Source of the DNA: Sphaerotilus montanus
GTDB lineage: Bacteria; Pseudomonadota; Gammaproteobacteria; Burkholderiales; Burkholderiaceae_C
Length of the DNA: 64,000 nucleotides
Assembly (NCBI RefSeq): GCF_013410775.1
Contig: NZ_JACCFH010000001.1
Location: 3,844,001 to 3,908,000 of the forward strand
Direction: 5' to 3'
This document shows positions 18,777 through 29,256 of this stretch, piece after piece. Every line of letters starts with the position of its first letter. The stretch's first letter is position 1. Both the position numbers and the translations under genes were made by a program. The notes beneath the pieces are model-generated. The model was given only the letters and a program-made list of their open reading frames with translations, ran no database searches and was not told where the DNA came from.

Positions 18777-20210
18777 TCAACGTTCACGCAATGCGTAGGC
18801 CTTGGCCTTCAGAACCGGTTTGAGCAGATAGGACAGCACGGTTTTCTTGCCGGTCAGGATGTCGATTTCCGCCGTCATGCCCGGGATGATGGGCTGGTTT
18901 TCGCTGAAGCGCGGCTGCGCGGTGCGGACCTTGACGATGTAGAAGGCGTTGCCTTTCTCGTCGATCTGGGTGTCCGGGCTGATGTTCTCGACCTTGGCCT
19001 CCAGGCCGCCGTAGATCGAGAAGTCGTAGGCGGTGAACTTGACCGTGGCGGTCTGGTTCGGGTGCAGGAAGGCGATGTCCTTCGGCTGCACCTTGGCTTC
19101 CAGCACCAGCGCGTCGTCGACCGGCACGATCTCGACGATGTCCTTGCCCGGCTGCACCACGCCGCCCACCGTGTTGGCCAGCAGCCGCTGCACGCGACCA
19201 CGCACGGGCGACCGGACGCTGGACTTGTCCACCTTGTCCACCAGCGCGGCCGCGCCCTGGTTCATGGCGTTGAGCTTGCCGAGCACGTCCGAGAGATCGC
19301 GCCGCGCCTCGTTGCGGAAGGTGAGTTCCATCTCCTGCGCCTTGCGCCGCGATTCGCCGATCGCCGCCTGTGCACGGCCCATGCTCGCGGCGGCCTGTTC
19401 CATCTCGCCGCGGTACCGGCTGATCTCGCGCTCCAGACGCAGCACCTCGACCTCGGACACCGCACCCGTGGCCAGCAGCGGCTTGGTGCGGCGCAGCTCG
19501 TTCTGGGAAATCTCGATCGAGCGCTGGGCGGACGAGCGCCGCGCCTGCGCCTCGGAGACTTCCTGCTGGCGCTGCGCTCCCTGCTGCTGCACGACCGACA
19601 GCATCGACTGCAGCTCGGACACTCTGGACAGGTAGAGGTTGCGCTCCTCCGCGATGATCCGGTCCTCGTCGGGGCCGCCATTGCCCGGCGGCGGCTTGAA
19701 GGCGCCGCCCTCGGCCAGCGACTTCAGGCGCGCTTCCTTGACCTTGAGCGCGAAGACGGTGGCCGCGCTTTCGTTGACACCCGAGGTGGCCCGTGTCTCG
19801 TCGACCTTGAGCAGCAGCTGGCCGGCCTCGACCTCCTGGCCTTCCTTGACCAGGATCTCGGACACCACACCGCCATCGAGCGACTGCACCACCTGCAGCT
19901 GGCGCGAGGGGATGACCCGGCCGTCGCCCTTGGTCACCTCGTCGATCTCGGCGAACGCGGCCCAGACGATCAGCAGCACCACGATGACCACCGCGGCGCG
20001 CACGATCTGCTGCGCCCGGGCGGTCTTCTGGCTAGACATGATGTCTTCGGCTTCGTGTTCGAAGTCGCGCAGGCCTTGCGGTCCGGCGCCATCGGCCACA
20101 GTCTTGCCGAACAGGCCGCGGGCGAGGGCGCCCAGCCGGTCGGACCAGCGGCTGGCCGCCTCCGGGCCGTTGGCGGCGTCCTGTCGGGGATTGGGGGTGT
20201 TGTTGCTCAT
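18777..20210 (-). CDS. lapC: Type I secretion membrane fusion protein (HlyD family, LapC-like)
   Basis: A 477-residue periplasmic adaptor linking the LapB ATPase to the outer-membrane pore. A cytoplasmic N-terminus of about 70 residues precedes one membrane helix (IVRAAVVIVVLLIVWAAFAE). Then come a lipoyl-type half (VVQSLDGGVVSEILVKEGQE), a long alpha-hairpin coiled coil (about 150-310) and the beta-barrel/C-terminal domain with PGMTAEIDILTGKKTVLSYL, the HlyD family signature. Its start overlaps the lapB stop (ATGA), so it is translated from the lapBC message. Confidence 0.93.
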   Translation of the reverse strand: MSNNTPNPRQDAANGPEAASRWSDRLGALARGLFGKTVADGAGPQGLRDFEHEAEDIMSSQKTARAQQIVRAAVVIVVLLIVWAAFAEIDEVTKGDGRVIPSRQLQVVQSLDGGVVSEILVKEGQEVEAGQLLLKVDETRATSGVNESAATVFALKVKEARLKSLAEGGAFKPPPGNGGPDEDRIIAEERNLYLSRVSELQSMLSVVQQQGAQRQQEVSEAQARRSSAQRSIEISQNELRRTKPLLATGAVSEVEVLRLEREISRYRGEMEQAAASMGRAQAAIGESRRKAQEMELTFRNEARRDLSDVLGKLNAMNQGAAALVDKVDKSSVRSPVRGRVQRLLANTVGGVVQPGKDIVEIVPVDDALVLEAKVQPKDIAFLHPNQTATVKFTAYDFSIYGGLEAKVENISPDTQIDEKGNAFYIVKVRTAQPRFSENQPIIPGMTAEIDILTGKKTVLSYLLKPVLKAKAYALRER

Positions 20211-22447
20211 GCAGCCCTCGCGATGCGGCCCGCTTGCAGGGCTTCCAGGATGCGGTCGCGCGGACCGTCGGCGACGACCTTGCCCTGGTCGACCACGATG
20301 ACGCGGTCCACCAGCGCCAGCATCGAGGTGCGGTGCGTGACGAGCACGACCGTCTTGCCCTGGGCGAACTCGGTGACCTTGCGGGTGACCTGCGCCTCGG
20401 TGGAGAAGTCCATCGCGCTGGTCGGCTCGTCCAGCAGCAGCAGCGGCGCGTTGTGCAGCACGGCGCGCGCCAGCCCGACGCTCTGCCGCTGACCGCCCGA
20501 GAGCAGCTCGCCGCGCTCGCCCACCGGCATGTCGAAGCCACGCGGGTGGCGGTTGACGAACTCGGTCATGCAGGCGGTCTCGGCGGCGGCCAGCACGGCG
20601 GTCTCGTCGGCGTAGGGCAGGCCCATCGTGATGTTCTCGCGCAGCGAGCCGTAGAACAGCGTCACGTCCTGCGAGACATAGCCGAGGTTGCGGCGGACAT
20701 CGGCCGGATCCAGCTGGCGCAGGTCGATGCCGTCGAGCAGCACGGCGCCCGAGGTCGGCTGGTAGAGGCCGAGCATCAGCTTCTGCAGCGTCGTCTTGCC
20801 CGAACCCACGCGGCCGATCAGCGCCACGCGCTCGCCCTGCTGGATGCGGAAACTGATGCCATCGAGCACCGGGTCATCGCGGCCCGGATAGGCGAACTTG
20901 ATGTCGCGGAACTCGATGTCGCCCTTCAGCTCGCGCCGGTGCAGGAAGTGCTGGCCGGCCTCGCGCTCGACCGGGTTGGCCATCACCTTGTTGAGCGACT
21001 CCAGCGCGGTGCGGGCGCCCTGGTACTGCATCAGCAAGCCAACGATCTGGCCGGCTGGTGCCAGCGCGCGCGAACTCAGCGTGGTGCAGGCGATCAGCGC
21101 ACCCATCGTCAGCTCGCGCTGCGAGATCAGGTAGACGCCGATCAGCACGATGCTGAGGTTGACGACCTGGGCCAGCCAGTTGGTGCCGTAGCTGGCGGTG
21201 CTGGACAGCGCCCGCATGCGGACATTGGTCTGGGCGAGGAACTGGTTGGCGCGCTCCCAGCGGGCCTGGATGACACTTTCTGCGGCCTGGGTCTTGATGG
21301 TCTCGATGCCGGTCAGGGCCTCGACCAGCGTGGCGTTGCGCTGGGCGCTGGCCTGGTAGGTCGACTCCGAGAGTTCATGCAGGCGCTGCTGCAGCACGTA
21401 GCCGATGCCCAGGATCAGCACGAAGGCCAGCAGCACCGGCAGCACCATCCACGGCGAGATCCACGCCATCACGCCGAGGAAGATCAGCGCGAAGGGCAGG
21501 TCGATCAGCGCGGTCACCGTGCTCGACGCGATGAAGTCGCGCACCGATTCGAAGCCGCGCAGGTTCGACGCGAAGGAACCGACCGACTGCGGCCGGTGCT
21601 CCAGCCGCATCCCCAGCACCCGCTCCATCAGCACCGAGGACAGCTGCACGTCGATCCGCGCGCTCGCCTCGTCGACGAAGTGGCTGCGCAGCTTGCGCAT
21701 GTAGAAGTCCGCCAGCAGCACCAGCATCAGCCCGAGTGCCAGCACCCAGAGCGTCTCGATCGCGTGGTTGGGCACCACCCGGTCATAGACATTCATCGTG
21801 AAAATCGGGAAGGCCAGCGCGAACAGGTTGATCAGGAAGGCGGCCCACAGCACGTCGCGGTAGACCAGCCGCTGGCTGGCGATGGCGCTCCAGAACCAGT
21901 GGCCCTTGGTGGTGGCGCGGACTTCGGGCGTGCGCTCGTCGAAGCGGAAATGCGGGCGCACGTAGAGCACGACACCGCTGTAACGCCGCGCCAGGTCCTT
22001 GCGCGCCATCACGACTGCGCCCTGGCCGGTCTCGGGCATCAGCACGCGGGCGTCGCCCTCGGCGGTCCAGCCCAGCAGCACGCAGGCATCGTTGCCACGC
22101 AGGATCAGCACGGCGGGCAGCGTGGCGGCGTCGATCCTGTTCGGCTTGACACGCTGCAGCTTGCTGAACATGCCGGCGCGCTGGGCGGCGCGTTCGGCCA
22201 GGCTCAGCGTGAGGCGGCCGTCCTGCAGCGGCAGGCCGGCCGACAGCGAGGCCCGCGACGCGTTGACGCCGTGCAGGCGGCAGACTTCGAGCAGGCAGTC
22301 CAGCAGCGGGTCCGGGTTGAGCAGGTCCTCGCGCAGGCGCTCCGTGGCCGCGTCGCGGGCGGCGGGGGCCGGTCTGGCGGGGGCGGCCGCCACGGAGGCA
22401 GGCGCCGGCTGGGGCGCTCCGGGGGCGCCAGGTCGAGGCAGTGTCAT
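20207..22447 (-). CDS. lapB: Type I secretion ABC transporter, permease/ATPase (LapB-like)
   Basis: A 746-residue exporter of the LssB/LapB type. An N-terminal C39-like domain (about 45-180) appears catalytically degenerate because the canonical Cys segment is replaced by LLDCLLEVCRLHG; such domains recognise substrate rather than cleave it. Membrane helices run from about 190 to 470. The ATPase has Walker A GRVGSGKTT at 545, signature LSGGQRQS at 649 and Walker B LLLLDEPTSAMD at 669. It probably exports the LapA-like adhesin with LapC and the TolC-like pore. An Ala/Pro-rich N-terminal extension of about 30 residues is probably disordered. Confidence 0.93.
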   Translation of the reverse strand: MTLPRPGAPGAPQPAPASVAAAPARPAPAARDAATERLREDLLNPDPLLDCLLEVCRLHGVNASRASLSAGLPLQDGRLTLSLAERAAQRAGMFSKLQRVKPNRIDAATLPAVLILRGNDACVLLGWTAEGDARVLMPETGQGAVVMARKDLARRYSGVVLYVRPHFRFDERTPEVRATTKGHWFWSAIASQRLVYRDVLWAAFLINLFALAFPIFTMNVYDRVVPNHAIETLWVLALGLMLVLLADFYMRKLRSHFVDEASARIDVQLSSVLMERVLGMRLEHRPQSVGSFASNLRGFESVRDFIASSTVTALIDLPFALIFLGVMAWISPWMVLPVLLAFVLILGIGYVLQQRLHELSESTYQASAQRNATLVEALTGIETIKTQAAESVIQARWERANQFLAQTNVRMRALSSTASYGTNWLAQVVNLSIVLIGVYLISQRELTMGALIACTTLSSRALAPAGQIVGLLMQYQGARTALESLNKVMANPVEREAGQHFLHRRELKGDIEFRDIKFAYPGRDDPVLDGISFRIQQGERVALIGRVGSGKTTLQKLMLGLYQPTSGAVLLDGIDLRQLDPADVRRNLGYVSQDVTLFYGSLRENITMGLPYADETAVLAAAETACMTEFVNRHPRGFDMPVGERGELLSGGQRQSVGLARAVLHNAPLLLLDEPTSAMDFSTEAQVTRKVTEFAQGKTVVLVTHRTSMLALVDRVIVVDQGKVVADGPRDRILEALQAGRIARAA

Positions 22448-22473
22448 GGTGTGGTCGGTGGACGCTGAAGTGC

Positions 22474-23019
22474 TCAGCCGATATCGGCGCAGTGCAGGCC
22501 GAATTGACCGCGGGCGCGGTCCTCGAAATAGCGTTCCAGCGTCACCCGCACGGTGCGGAACGCCAGGTCGTGCCAGGGAATGTCCTGCTGGCGGAACAGC
22601 CGGGCCTCGATGGTTTCCGGGCCCGGATCGAACACCGTGTCCAGCAAGGCCGCACGGTAGAAGACATGCACCTGACCGACCTTGACCACGTTCAGGACCG
22701 AGAACAGTCCGTCGAGTTCGATATGGGCGCCGGCCTCCTCGACCGTCTCGCGCACCGCGCCTTCAGCGAGGGTTTCACCGAGTTCCATGAAGCCGGCCGG
22801 CAGCGTCCAGAAGCCGTGGCGCGGCTCGATGTTGCGTCGGCACAGCAGGACCTGATCCTCCCAGAAGGGAACCGTTCCCACCACGTTGAGCGGATTTTCG
22901 TAGTGGATCGTGGCGCAGGCCGTGCAGGTGGCACGCTCTCGATTGTCGTCGGCGGGGATCTGGTAGAGGACCTGAGACCCGCACTCCCGGCAGTGCTTGA
23001 TACGTCGCGGCAGTAGCAT
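22474..23019 (-). CDS. Nudix hydrolase with N-terminal zinc ribbon
   Basis: A 181-residue protein with a zinc ribbon (C10-x2-C13 and C32-x2-C35) followed by a Nudix fold. The Nudix box is complete at 76-98, with REXXEE reading RETVEE. The arrangement resembles NudC-like NADH pyrophosphatases and their short paralogues, so a dinucleotide or capped RNA substrate is possible. The start at 23019 was chosen because the upstream in-frame residues precede the conserved ribbon and overlap maiA. It is divergent from maiA with 73 bp between starts. Confidence 0.85.
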   Translation of the reverse strand: MLLPRRIKHCRECGSQVLYQIPADDNRERATCTACATIHYENPLNVVGTVPFWEDQVLLCRRNIEPRHGFWTLPAGFMELGETLAEGAVRETVEEAGAHIELDGLFSVLNVVKVGQVHVFYRAALLDTVFDPGPETIEARLFRQQDIPWHDLAFRTVRVTLERYFEDRARGQFGLHCADIG

Positions 23020-23092
23020 CCCGGCAGTGTATCGCCTGCTTCGCATGGCATGATCTGAAACAAACGGTGCGAACAAAGAGGAGCCATCCACC

Positions 23093-23734
23093 ATGGAGCT
23101 TTACAGCTATTTCCGTTCGTCTGCCTCATTTCGGGTGCGCATTGCGCTGGCGCTCAAGTCGCTCCCGTATGACTACAGGACGGTGCATCTGGTGCGCAAC
23201 GAGCAGACCGGCCCGGCGTTCGCGGCCGTGTCGCCGCAGCGCCTGGTGCCGCTGCTGAAGGACGGCGAGGCCACGCTCACGCAGTCGATGGCGATCATCG
23301 AATACCTCGACGAGGTCTACCCCGAGCCGCCGCTGATGCCCGCCGATCCGCTGGGCCGCGCGCGGGTGCGCTCGCTGTCCCAGGACATCGCCTGCGAGAT
23401 CCACCCGCTCGACAACCTGCGGGTGCTGCGCTACCTGGTCAAGGAACTCGGCGCCAGCGAGGACGCCAAGAACGCCTGGTACCGGCACTGGGTCGAAGTC
23501 GGTCTGGAGGTGGTGGAGCGTCAGCTCTCCGAGCAGCCCGCGACCGGCACGTTCTGCCATGGCGACACGCCCACGATGGCCGACTGCCTGCTCGTGCCGC
23601 AGATCTTCAACGCCCAGCGCTTCGACTGCCGCCTGGACCATGTCCCCACGGTCATGCGCATCTTCGAGAACTGCATGCGGCTGCCGGCCTTCCTGGCGGC
23701 GCAACCCTCGGCGTGCCCGGATGCCGATGCCTGA
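23093..23734 (+). CDS. maiA: Maleylacetoacetate isomerase (zeta-class glutathione transferase)
   Basis: A 213-residue zeta-class GST that isomerises maleylacetoacetate or maleylpyruvate in tyrosine or gentisate breakdown. The signature SSASFRVRIALALK near the N-terminus carries the catalytic Ser and Arg. QSMAIIEYLDE is the glutathione gamma-glutamyl contact. The C-terminal helix has the usual TMADCLLVPQIFNAQRF. No other tyrosine or gentisate genes are nearby. Its end overlaps pgeF. Confidence 0.92.
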   Translation: MELYSYFRSSASFRVRIALALKSLPYDYRTVHLVRNEQTGPAFAAVSPQRLVPLLKDGEATLTQSMAIIEYLDEVYPEPPLMPADPLGRARVRSLSQDIACEIHPLDNLRVLRYLVKELGASEDAKNAWYRHWVEVGLEVVERQLSEQPATGTFCHGDTPTMADCLLVPQIFNAQRFDCRLDHVPTVMRIFENCMRLPAFLAAQPSACPDADA

Positions 23735-24512
23735 GCGTCTCGACGAACTCGCACCCGCCGACTGGTGGCGGCCACGGTTCTCCCACCCCCGTGTCGGGGC
23801 GGTGATGACGGCACGCTCCGGCGGCGTCAGCCAGCCGCCGTTCGATGCCTTCAACCTGCGGGATGGTCTGGGTGACGATCCCGTGGCGGTCGCGGCCAAC
23901 CGGGCCTTGCTGCAGGAGATCGTCGGCCGGCCGACGCGGCTGCTGTCGCAGGTGCACGGCGTGGCGGTGCACCTGCTGGAGTCGATGGCCGAGCCGCCCG
24001 CGACACCCCCGGTGGCGGATGCGGTCGTGACCGCTTCGTCGGCCGTGGCCTGCGAGATCCAGGTGGCCGATTGCCTGCCGGTGCTGTTCGCGCATGTCGG
24101 CGGGCGGGCCGTCGGGGCTGCGCATGCCGGGTGGCGCGGTCTGGCTGGCGGCGTGCTGGAGGCCACGCTGGCGCATGTCCGTGCGCTGGCCGATGCGTCG
24201 GCGGGGGACATCGAATGCTGGCTCGGCCCGTGCATCGGACCGACGCGCTTCGAGGTCGGTGCCGATGTGCTGCTGGCCTTCGGTGCTTCGCCCGAACAGC
24301 CGGGCGCGTGTTTCCGGCCGGCTCGGCCGGGCAAGTGGCTGGCCGATCTGCCGGCACTCGCCCGACAGCGGCTGGCGGCCGCCGGTGTGCAGCAGATGGC
24401 GGGCAACAGCGGCGCGCCGGACTGGTGCACGCTGGGCCACCCGCAGCGCTGCTTCTCCTACCGGCACGCGCCGCGCACCGGACGGATGGCGGCGCTGGTC
24501 TGGCTGCGCTGA
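23721..24512 (+). CDS. pgeF: Peptidoglycan editing factor PgeF (YfiH family)
   Basis: A 263-residue YfiH-family protein. PgeF removes mis-incorporated L-Ser from cell-wall precursors; the fold was formerly called multicopper polyphenol oxidase. Conserved zinc and active-site segments are QVHG, VADCLPVLF, AHAGWRGLAGGV and LGPCIGP, with a final FSYRHAPRTGRMAALVWL. It overlaps maiA by 14 bp. A second in-frame ATG at 23727 is equally possible, and neither has a clear Shine-Dalgarno. Confidence 0.9.
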   Translation: MPMPERLDELAPADWWRPRFSHPRVGAVMTARSGGVSQPPFDAFNLRDGLGDDPVAVAANRALLQEIVGRPTRLLSQVHGVAVHLLESMAEPPATPPVADAVVTASSAVACEIQVADCLPVLFAHVGGRAVGAAHAGWRGLAGGVLEATLAHVRALADASAGDIECWLGPCIGPTRFEVGADVLLAFGASPEQPGACFRPARPGKWLADLPALARQRLAAAGVQQMAGNSGAPDWCTLGHPQRCFSYRHAPRTGRMAALVWLR

Positions 24513-24528
24513 ACGGTCGAACGAGCGA

Positions 24529-24780
24529 TCAGCCCGGCGGGGTCCCCTCCGGGCCGGTGACGGTGGCCGTTGCTGTGTCGTCTTTCTGCGTCGATTCTTT
24601 GGCCTGACGCGCCTTGCGGCGCATGGGCGTTCCCATCAGGTACATCACCAGCGCGAGCGGGCCGATGCCGTAGAGCAGCAGCGTGAATACCGCGCCGAGT
24701 ATGGTCCCGTGGGGATTCGTGGCTTCTGCCAGTGCCATCATCAACGTGACATAAAGCCACGCAATTGCGACCAAGTACAT
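24529..24780 (-). CDS. Small two-helix membrane protein of unknown function
   Basis: An 83-residue protein with two hydrophobic helices, [20 protein letters not shown] at the start and [20 protein letters not shown] in the middle. A basic segment and a polar tail ([13 protein letters not shown]) follow. It lies between convergent pgeF and divergent phaC. No family recognised. Conservation beside phaC in related genomes would be needed to connect it to polyhydroxybutyrate. Confidence 0.65.
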   Translation of the reverse strand: MYLVAIAWLYVTLMMALAEATNPHGTILGAVFTLLLYGIGPLALVMYLMGTPMRRKARQAKESTQKDDTATATVTGPEGTPPG

Positions 24781-24884
24781 GGGGATTTCCCGTTATCTGT
24801 TGCAACGCAGTTAGCAAGGTGGCTGTATGGATGCGGCATGCATAATGCCTTCAAATGCAGTATTCCATGCACCGGAGGAGATGA

Positions 24885-26552
24885 ATGAACCCGTTTGGCA
24901 AGTCCATGTTCACTGCACCCGAGCTGGGGCAGGACGTCGCAGGTCTGTTGAAGACCCTTTCGCAACTGCAGATCCCGCAGGCCGATCTTGCCCGTATCCA
25001 GGGGGAGTACCTGCGCAGTGCCAGCGAACTGTGGAACAGCAGCCTGGGGGCAGGCGGGAAGGTGACGCTGCCCAAGGACCGCCGGTTCTCCGCCCCTGAA
25101 TGGAGCGACAACCCGCTGGCCGGGTTCGCCGCGGCGACCTACCTGCTCAATGCCCGCACGCTGATGGAACTGTCCGACGTGGTGCAGGGCGATGACAAGA
25201 CCCGTGCGCGCATCCGCTTCGCCGTGCAGCAGTGGGTCGATGCCGCCGCACCGTCCAATTACCTTGCACTCAATCCCGAGGCGCTGAAGAAGGCCGTCGA
25301 GACCAAGGGCGAGAGCCTGACGCAGGGCATGCAGCACCTGCTCGGTGACCTGAAGCAGGGCCATGTGTCGCAGACCGACGAATCGCTGTTCGAGGTGGGC
25401 CGCAACGTGGCCACCACCGAAGGCGCCGTGGTGTTCGAGAACGAGCTGTTCCAGCTGATCGAATACAAGCCGCTGACGGCACAGGTGTTTGACAAGCCGA
25501 TGCTGTTCGTGCCGCCATGCATCAACAAGTTCTACATCCTCGACCTGCAGCCCGACAACTCGGTCATCCGCTACACGGTCGAACAGGGCCACCGCCTGTT
25601 CGTCGTGAGCTGGCGCAACCCGACCGATGACATGGCGGCCACGACGTGGGACGACTACATCGAGAACGCGGTCCTCAAGGCCATCAGCGTCACGCAGGAG
25701 ATCACCGGTGCGGAGACGCTGGACATGCTGGGCTTCTGCGTGGGCGGCACCATCCTGTCCACCGCGCTGGCCGTGCTGGCGGCGCGCGGCGAGCACCCCG
25801 CGGCGAGTCTGACGCTGCTGACCACGCTGCTCGACTTCAGCAGCACGGGCATCCTGGACATCTTCGTCGACGAAGGCTCGGTCCGGTTGCGCGAGATGAC
25901 GATCGGGCCGGATGCCCCGCAGGGCCCTGGCATGCTGCGTGGCAAGGAACTGGCGAGCACCTTCAGCTTCCTGCGTCCGAACGATCTGGTCTGGAACTAT
26001 GTCGTCGGCAACTACCTGAAGGGCGAGACGCCGCCGCCGTTCGACCTGCTGTACTGGAACTCCGACAGCACCAACCTGCCCGGTGCGATGTACTGCTGGT
26101 ACCTGCGCAATACCTACCTGCAGGACCAGCTGAAGGTGCCCGGTGCCCTGACCGTGTGTGGTGAACAGGTCGATCTCGGCGCGATCAAGGCACCGGTCTA
26201 TCTCTATGCGTCGCGTGAAGACCACATCGTGCCGTGGGACTCTGCATTCCTGAGCACGCGCATCTTCAAGAGCCCGTACCGCTTCGTGCTGGGCGCATCC
26301 GGTCACATCGCGGGTGTCGTCAATCCGCCGGCCAAGAAGAAGCGCAACTACTGGATCAATGCGGCTCCGGCCGCCTCGGCCGACGCCTGGCTGGACACCG
26401 CCACCAGCCAGCCTGGAAGCTGGTGGACCGACTGGTCCGAGTGGCTGGCCGGCCATGCAGGCAAGAAGAAGGCCGCCCCCAAGTCCTTCGGCAGCCGCAA
26501 GTACAAGGCGATCGAGCCGGCGCCGGGTCGGTACGTCAAAGCCAAGGTCTGA
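24885..26552 (+). CDS. phaC: Class I poly(3-hydroxyalkanoate) synthase PhaC
   Basis: A 555-residue polymerase that joins 3-hydroxyacyl-CoA units into polyhydroxybutyrate granules. The lipase-like box GFCVGGT at 283-289 places the nucleophile at C285. Further conserved segments are [13 protein letters not shown] and FVVSWRNP, with an Asp/His pair in [13 protein letters not shown] and [13 protein letters not shown]. The length fits class I, which acts without PhaE or PhaR subunits. GGAGGA precedes the ATG. It begins the phaCAB operon. Confidence 0.96.
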   Translation: MNPFGKSMFTAPELGQDVAGLLKTLSQLQIPQADLARIQGEYLRSASELWNSSLGAGGKVTLPKDRRFSAPEWSDNPLAGFAAATYLLNARTLMELSDVVQGDDKTRARIRFAVQQWVDAAAPSNYLALNPEALKKAVETKGESLTQGMQHLLGDLKQGHVSQTDESLFEVGRNVATTEGAVVFENELFQLIEYKPLTAQVFDKPMLFVPPCINKFYILDLQPDNSVIRYTVEQGHRLFVVSWRNPTDDMAATTWDDYIENAVLKAISVTQEITGAETLDMLGFCVGGTILSTALAVLAARGEHPAASLTLLTTLLDFSSTGILDIFVDEGSVRLREMTIGPDAPQGPGMLRGKELASTFSFLRPNDLVWNYVVGNYLKGETPPPFDLLYWNSDSTNLPGAMYCWYLRNTYLQDQLKVPGALTVCGEQVDLGAIKAPVYLYASREDHIVPWDSAFLSTRIFKSPYRFVLGASGHIAGVVNPPAKKKRNYWINAAPAASADAWLDTATSQPGSWWTDWSEWLAGHAGKKKAAPKSFGSRKYKAIEPAPGRYVKAKV

Positions 26553-26640
26553 TTGTCGGTTCGACGACAGTCTGAGATAGAGTGTCGGCGTCCCTGGACG
26601 CTTGAACCGACTTCTAGTTTTTGTATTTGGAGAGAATTGC

Positions 26641-27819
<1,179 letters not shown>

Positions 27820-27906
27820 GTTTTCAGAGTTCCCAGTTAGCAGGGGCCGAACACGGGCCTGAAGCCTGTCCATCGGGGACAGGCTCGAATCAGTAGGAGA
27901 GACAAC

Positions 27907-28644
27907 ATGACTCAGAAAGTTGCTTACGTCACTGGCGGCATGGGTGGCATTGGAACCGCGATCTGCCGTCGCCTGCACAAGGAAGGCTTCAAGGTCATCG
28001 CCGGTTGCGGCCCGACCCGCGACGCGCAGAAGTGGCTGGATGAGCAGGCCGCGGCCGGCTACACCTTCTACGCTTCGGTGGGCAATGTGGCGAGCTGGGA
28101 CTCGACGGTCGATGCCTTCGAGCGCGCCAAGGCCGAGCACGGCATCATCGACGTGCTGGTCAACAACGCCGGCATCACCAAGGACCGCATGTTCCTGAAG
28201 ATGACCCGCGACGACTGGGACGCTGTCATCGACACCAACCTGAACAGCATGTTCAACGTCACCAAGCAGGTGGTCGCGGACATGGTCGCCAAGGGCTGGG
28301 GCCGGATCATCCAGATCAGCTCGGTCAATGGCGAAAAGGGCCAGTCCGGCCAGACCAACTACTCGGCCGCCAAGGCCGGCATGCACGGCTTCACGATGGC
28401 CCTGGCCCAGGAAATGGCCAGCAAGGGTGTCACGGTCAACACCGTGAGCCCCGGCTACATCGGCACCGACATGGTCCGCGCGATCAAGCCGGAAGTGCTG
28501 GAAAAGATCGTCGCCACCATCCCGGTGAAGCGCCTGGGCACGCCGGAAGAAATCGGCTCCATCGTCGCCTGGCTGGCCGGCGATGACTCGGGCTTCACGA
28601 CCGGTGCGGACTTCAGCTGCAACGGCGGCCTGCACATGGGCTGA
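27907..28644 (+). CDS. phaB: Acetoacetyl-CoA reductase PhaB
   Basis: A 245-residue short-chain dehydrogenase that reduces acetoacetyl-CoA with NADPH to (R)-3-hydroxybutyryl-CoA for PhaC. The nucleotide motif GGMGGIG is at 10-16, the NNAG motif follows at about 87, and the catalytic Ser-Tyr-Lys is in ISSVNGEKGQSGQTNYSAAK. The ending FTTGADFSCNGGLHMG is typical of PhaB. GGAGA precedes the ATG. A GCCTGTCC/GGACAGGC hairpin sits in the 87-bp gap after phaA. Confidence 0.95.
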   Translation: MTQKVAYVTGGMGGIGTAICRRLHKEGFKVIAGCGPTRDAQKWLDEQAAAGYTFYASVGNVASWDSTVDAFERAKAEHGIIDVLVNNAGITKDRMFLKMTRDDWDAVIDTNLNSMFNVTKQVVADMVAKGWGRIIQISSVNGEKGQSGQTNYSAAKAGMHGFTMALAQEMASKGVTVNTVSPGYIGTDMVRAIKPEVLEKIVATIPVKRLGTPEEIGSIVAWLAGDDSGFTTGADFSCNGGLHMG

Positions 28645-28685
28645 TCGGTCTCCGGCCACTTGCAGGCCGGTTTTGCCGACTCCAG

Positions 28686-28708
28686 AACCGGGCTTGCCCG
28701 GTTTTTTT
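28686..28708 (+). terminator. Intrinsic terminator of phaCAB
   Basis: ACCGGG/CCCGGT with a CTTG loop followed by seven T residues, about 45 bp after the phaB stop. It touches the stop of the opposite-strand small gene and may serve both. Confidence 0.82.
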
Positions 28709-29118
28709 CATTGCACGGCGATCAGCGCATCCAGTGCGGCGCAGACCTCGCGCATGCTGCCGCTGATGCGCACGCGCTGGTGGTCTTGCGGGTCGATGCA
28801 CAGGTGCACGCCGTCGGATTCAGTCGGTGACCGTGACCGTGCATCGCTGGCGGGTACCCTGGCCGACGGAGCGATTGCCTGCAGTTCGTCGAGCACGGTG
28901 TCGATGGCCGCGGACGCTGCAGGGCAGGGTCGGCCGAACGTTGGGCGCGGCGACTGGTTCATGAACAGTGCCATCCCGCTGTCGGTGCGGTGGCCAGTGC
29001 CGGGGCGCCGGATGGACATCTCGCGCGATGGTGGCAGTGTCGTGCGCAGGATGTGGCCGGGGATCGACTCGCGCCGCGCTGCACGTCGCTGAAGCAACTG
29101 GGCAAGCAGTGGATGCAT
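28708..29118 (-). CDS. Hypothetical protein downstream of lexA
   Basis: A 136-residue protein with no recognised family. A basic N-terminus (MHPLLAQLLQRRAARRESIP) precedes a Pro/Ser-rich middle and an acidic, more ordered C-terminus (VRISGSMREVCAALDALIAV). There is no signal peptide or membrane helix. It is supported by a perfect AGGAGG Shine-Dalgarno six bases before the ATG and by a terminator at its end. It lies 138 bp after lexA on the same strand, so SOS co-expression is possible, but I see no second SOS box in the gap. An opposite-strand ORF over the same DNA has no such signal. Confidence 0.6.
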   Translation of the reverse strand: MHPLLAQLLQRRAARRESIPGHILRTTLPPSREMSIRRPGTGHRTDSGMALFMNQSPRPTFGRPCPAASAAIDTVLDELQAIAPSARVPASDARSRSPTESDGVHLCIDPQDHQRVRISGSMREVCAALDALIAVQ

Positions 29119-29256
29119 GAAGGACCTCCTGGAGGTCGACGGATCGGGCGCATGCCAGATCTATCGACCAGCGATGGGTTGACTTGACCGCACAATGCCC
29201 CGCCCGGACGCGCGCTCCGGTGCGTGGCCCTCGTGGCAGGGGATCGAGCGGTCCCG

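Noticed and set aside
20234-22468. A 744-codon ORF antisense to lapB
   Set aside because: Gln/His/Arg-rich shadow of a clear ABC exporter gene on the other strand.
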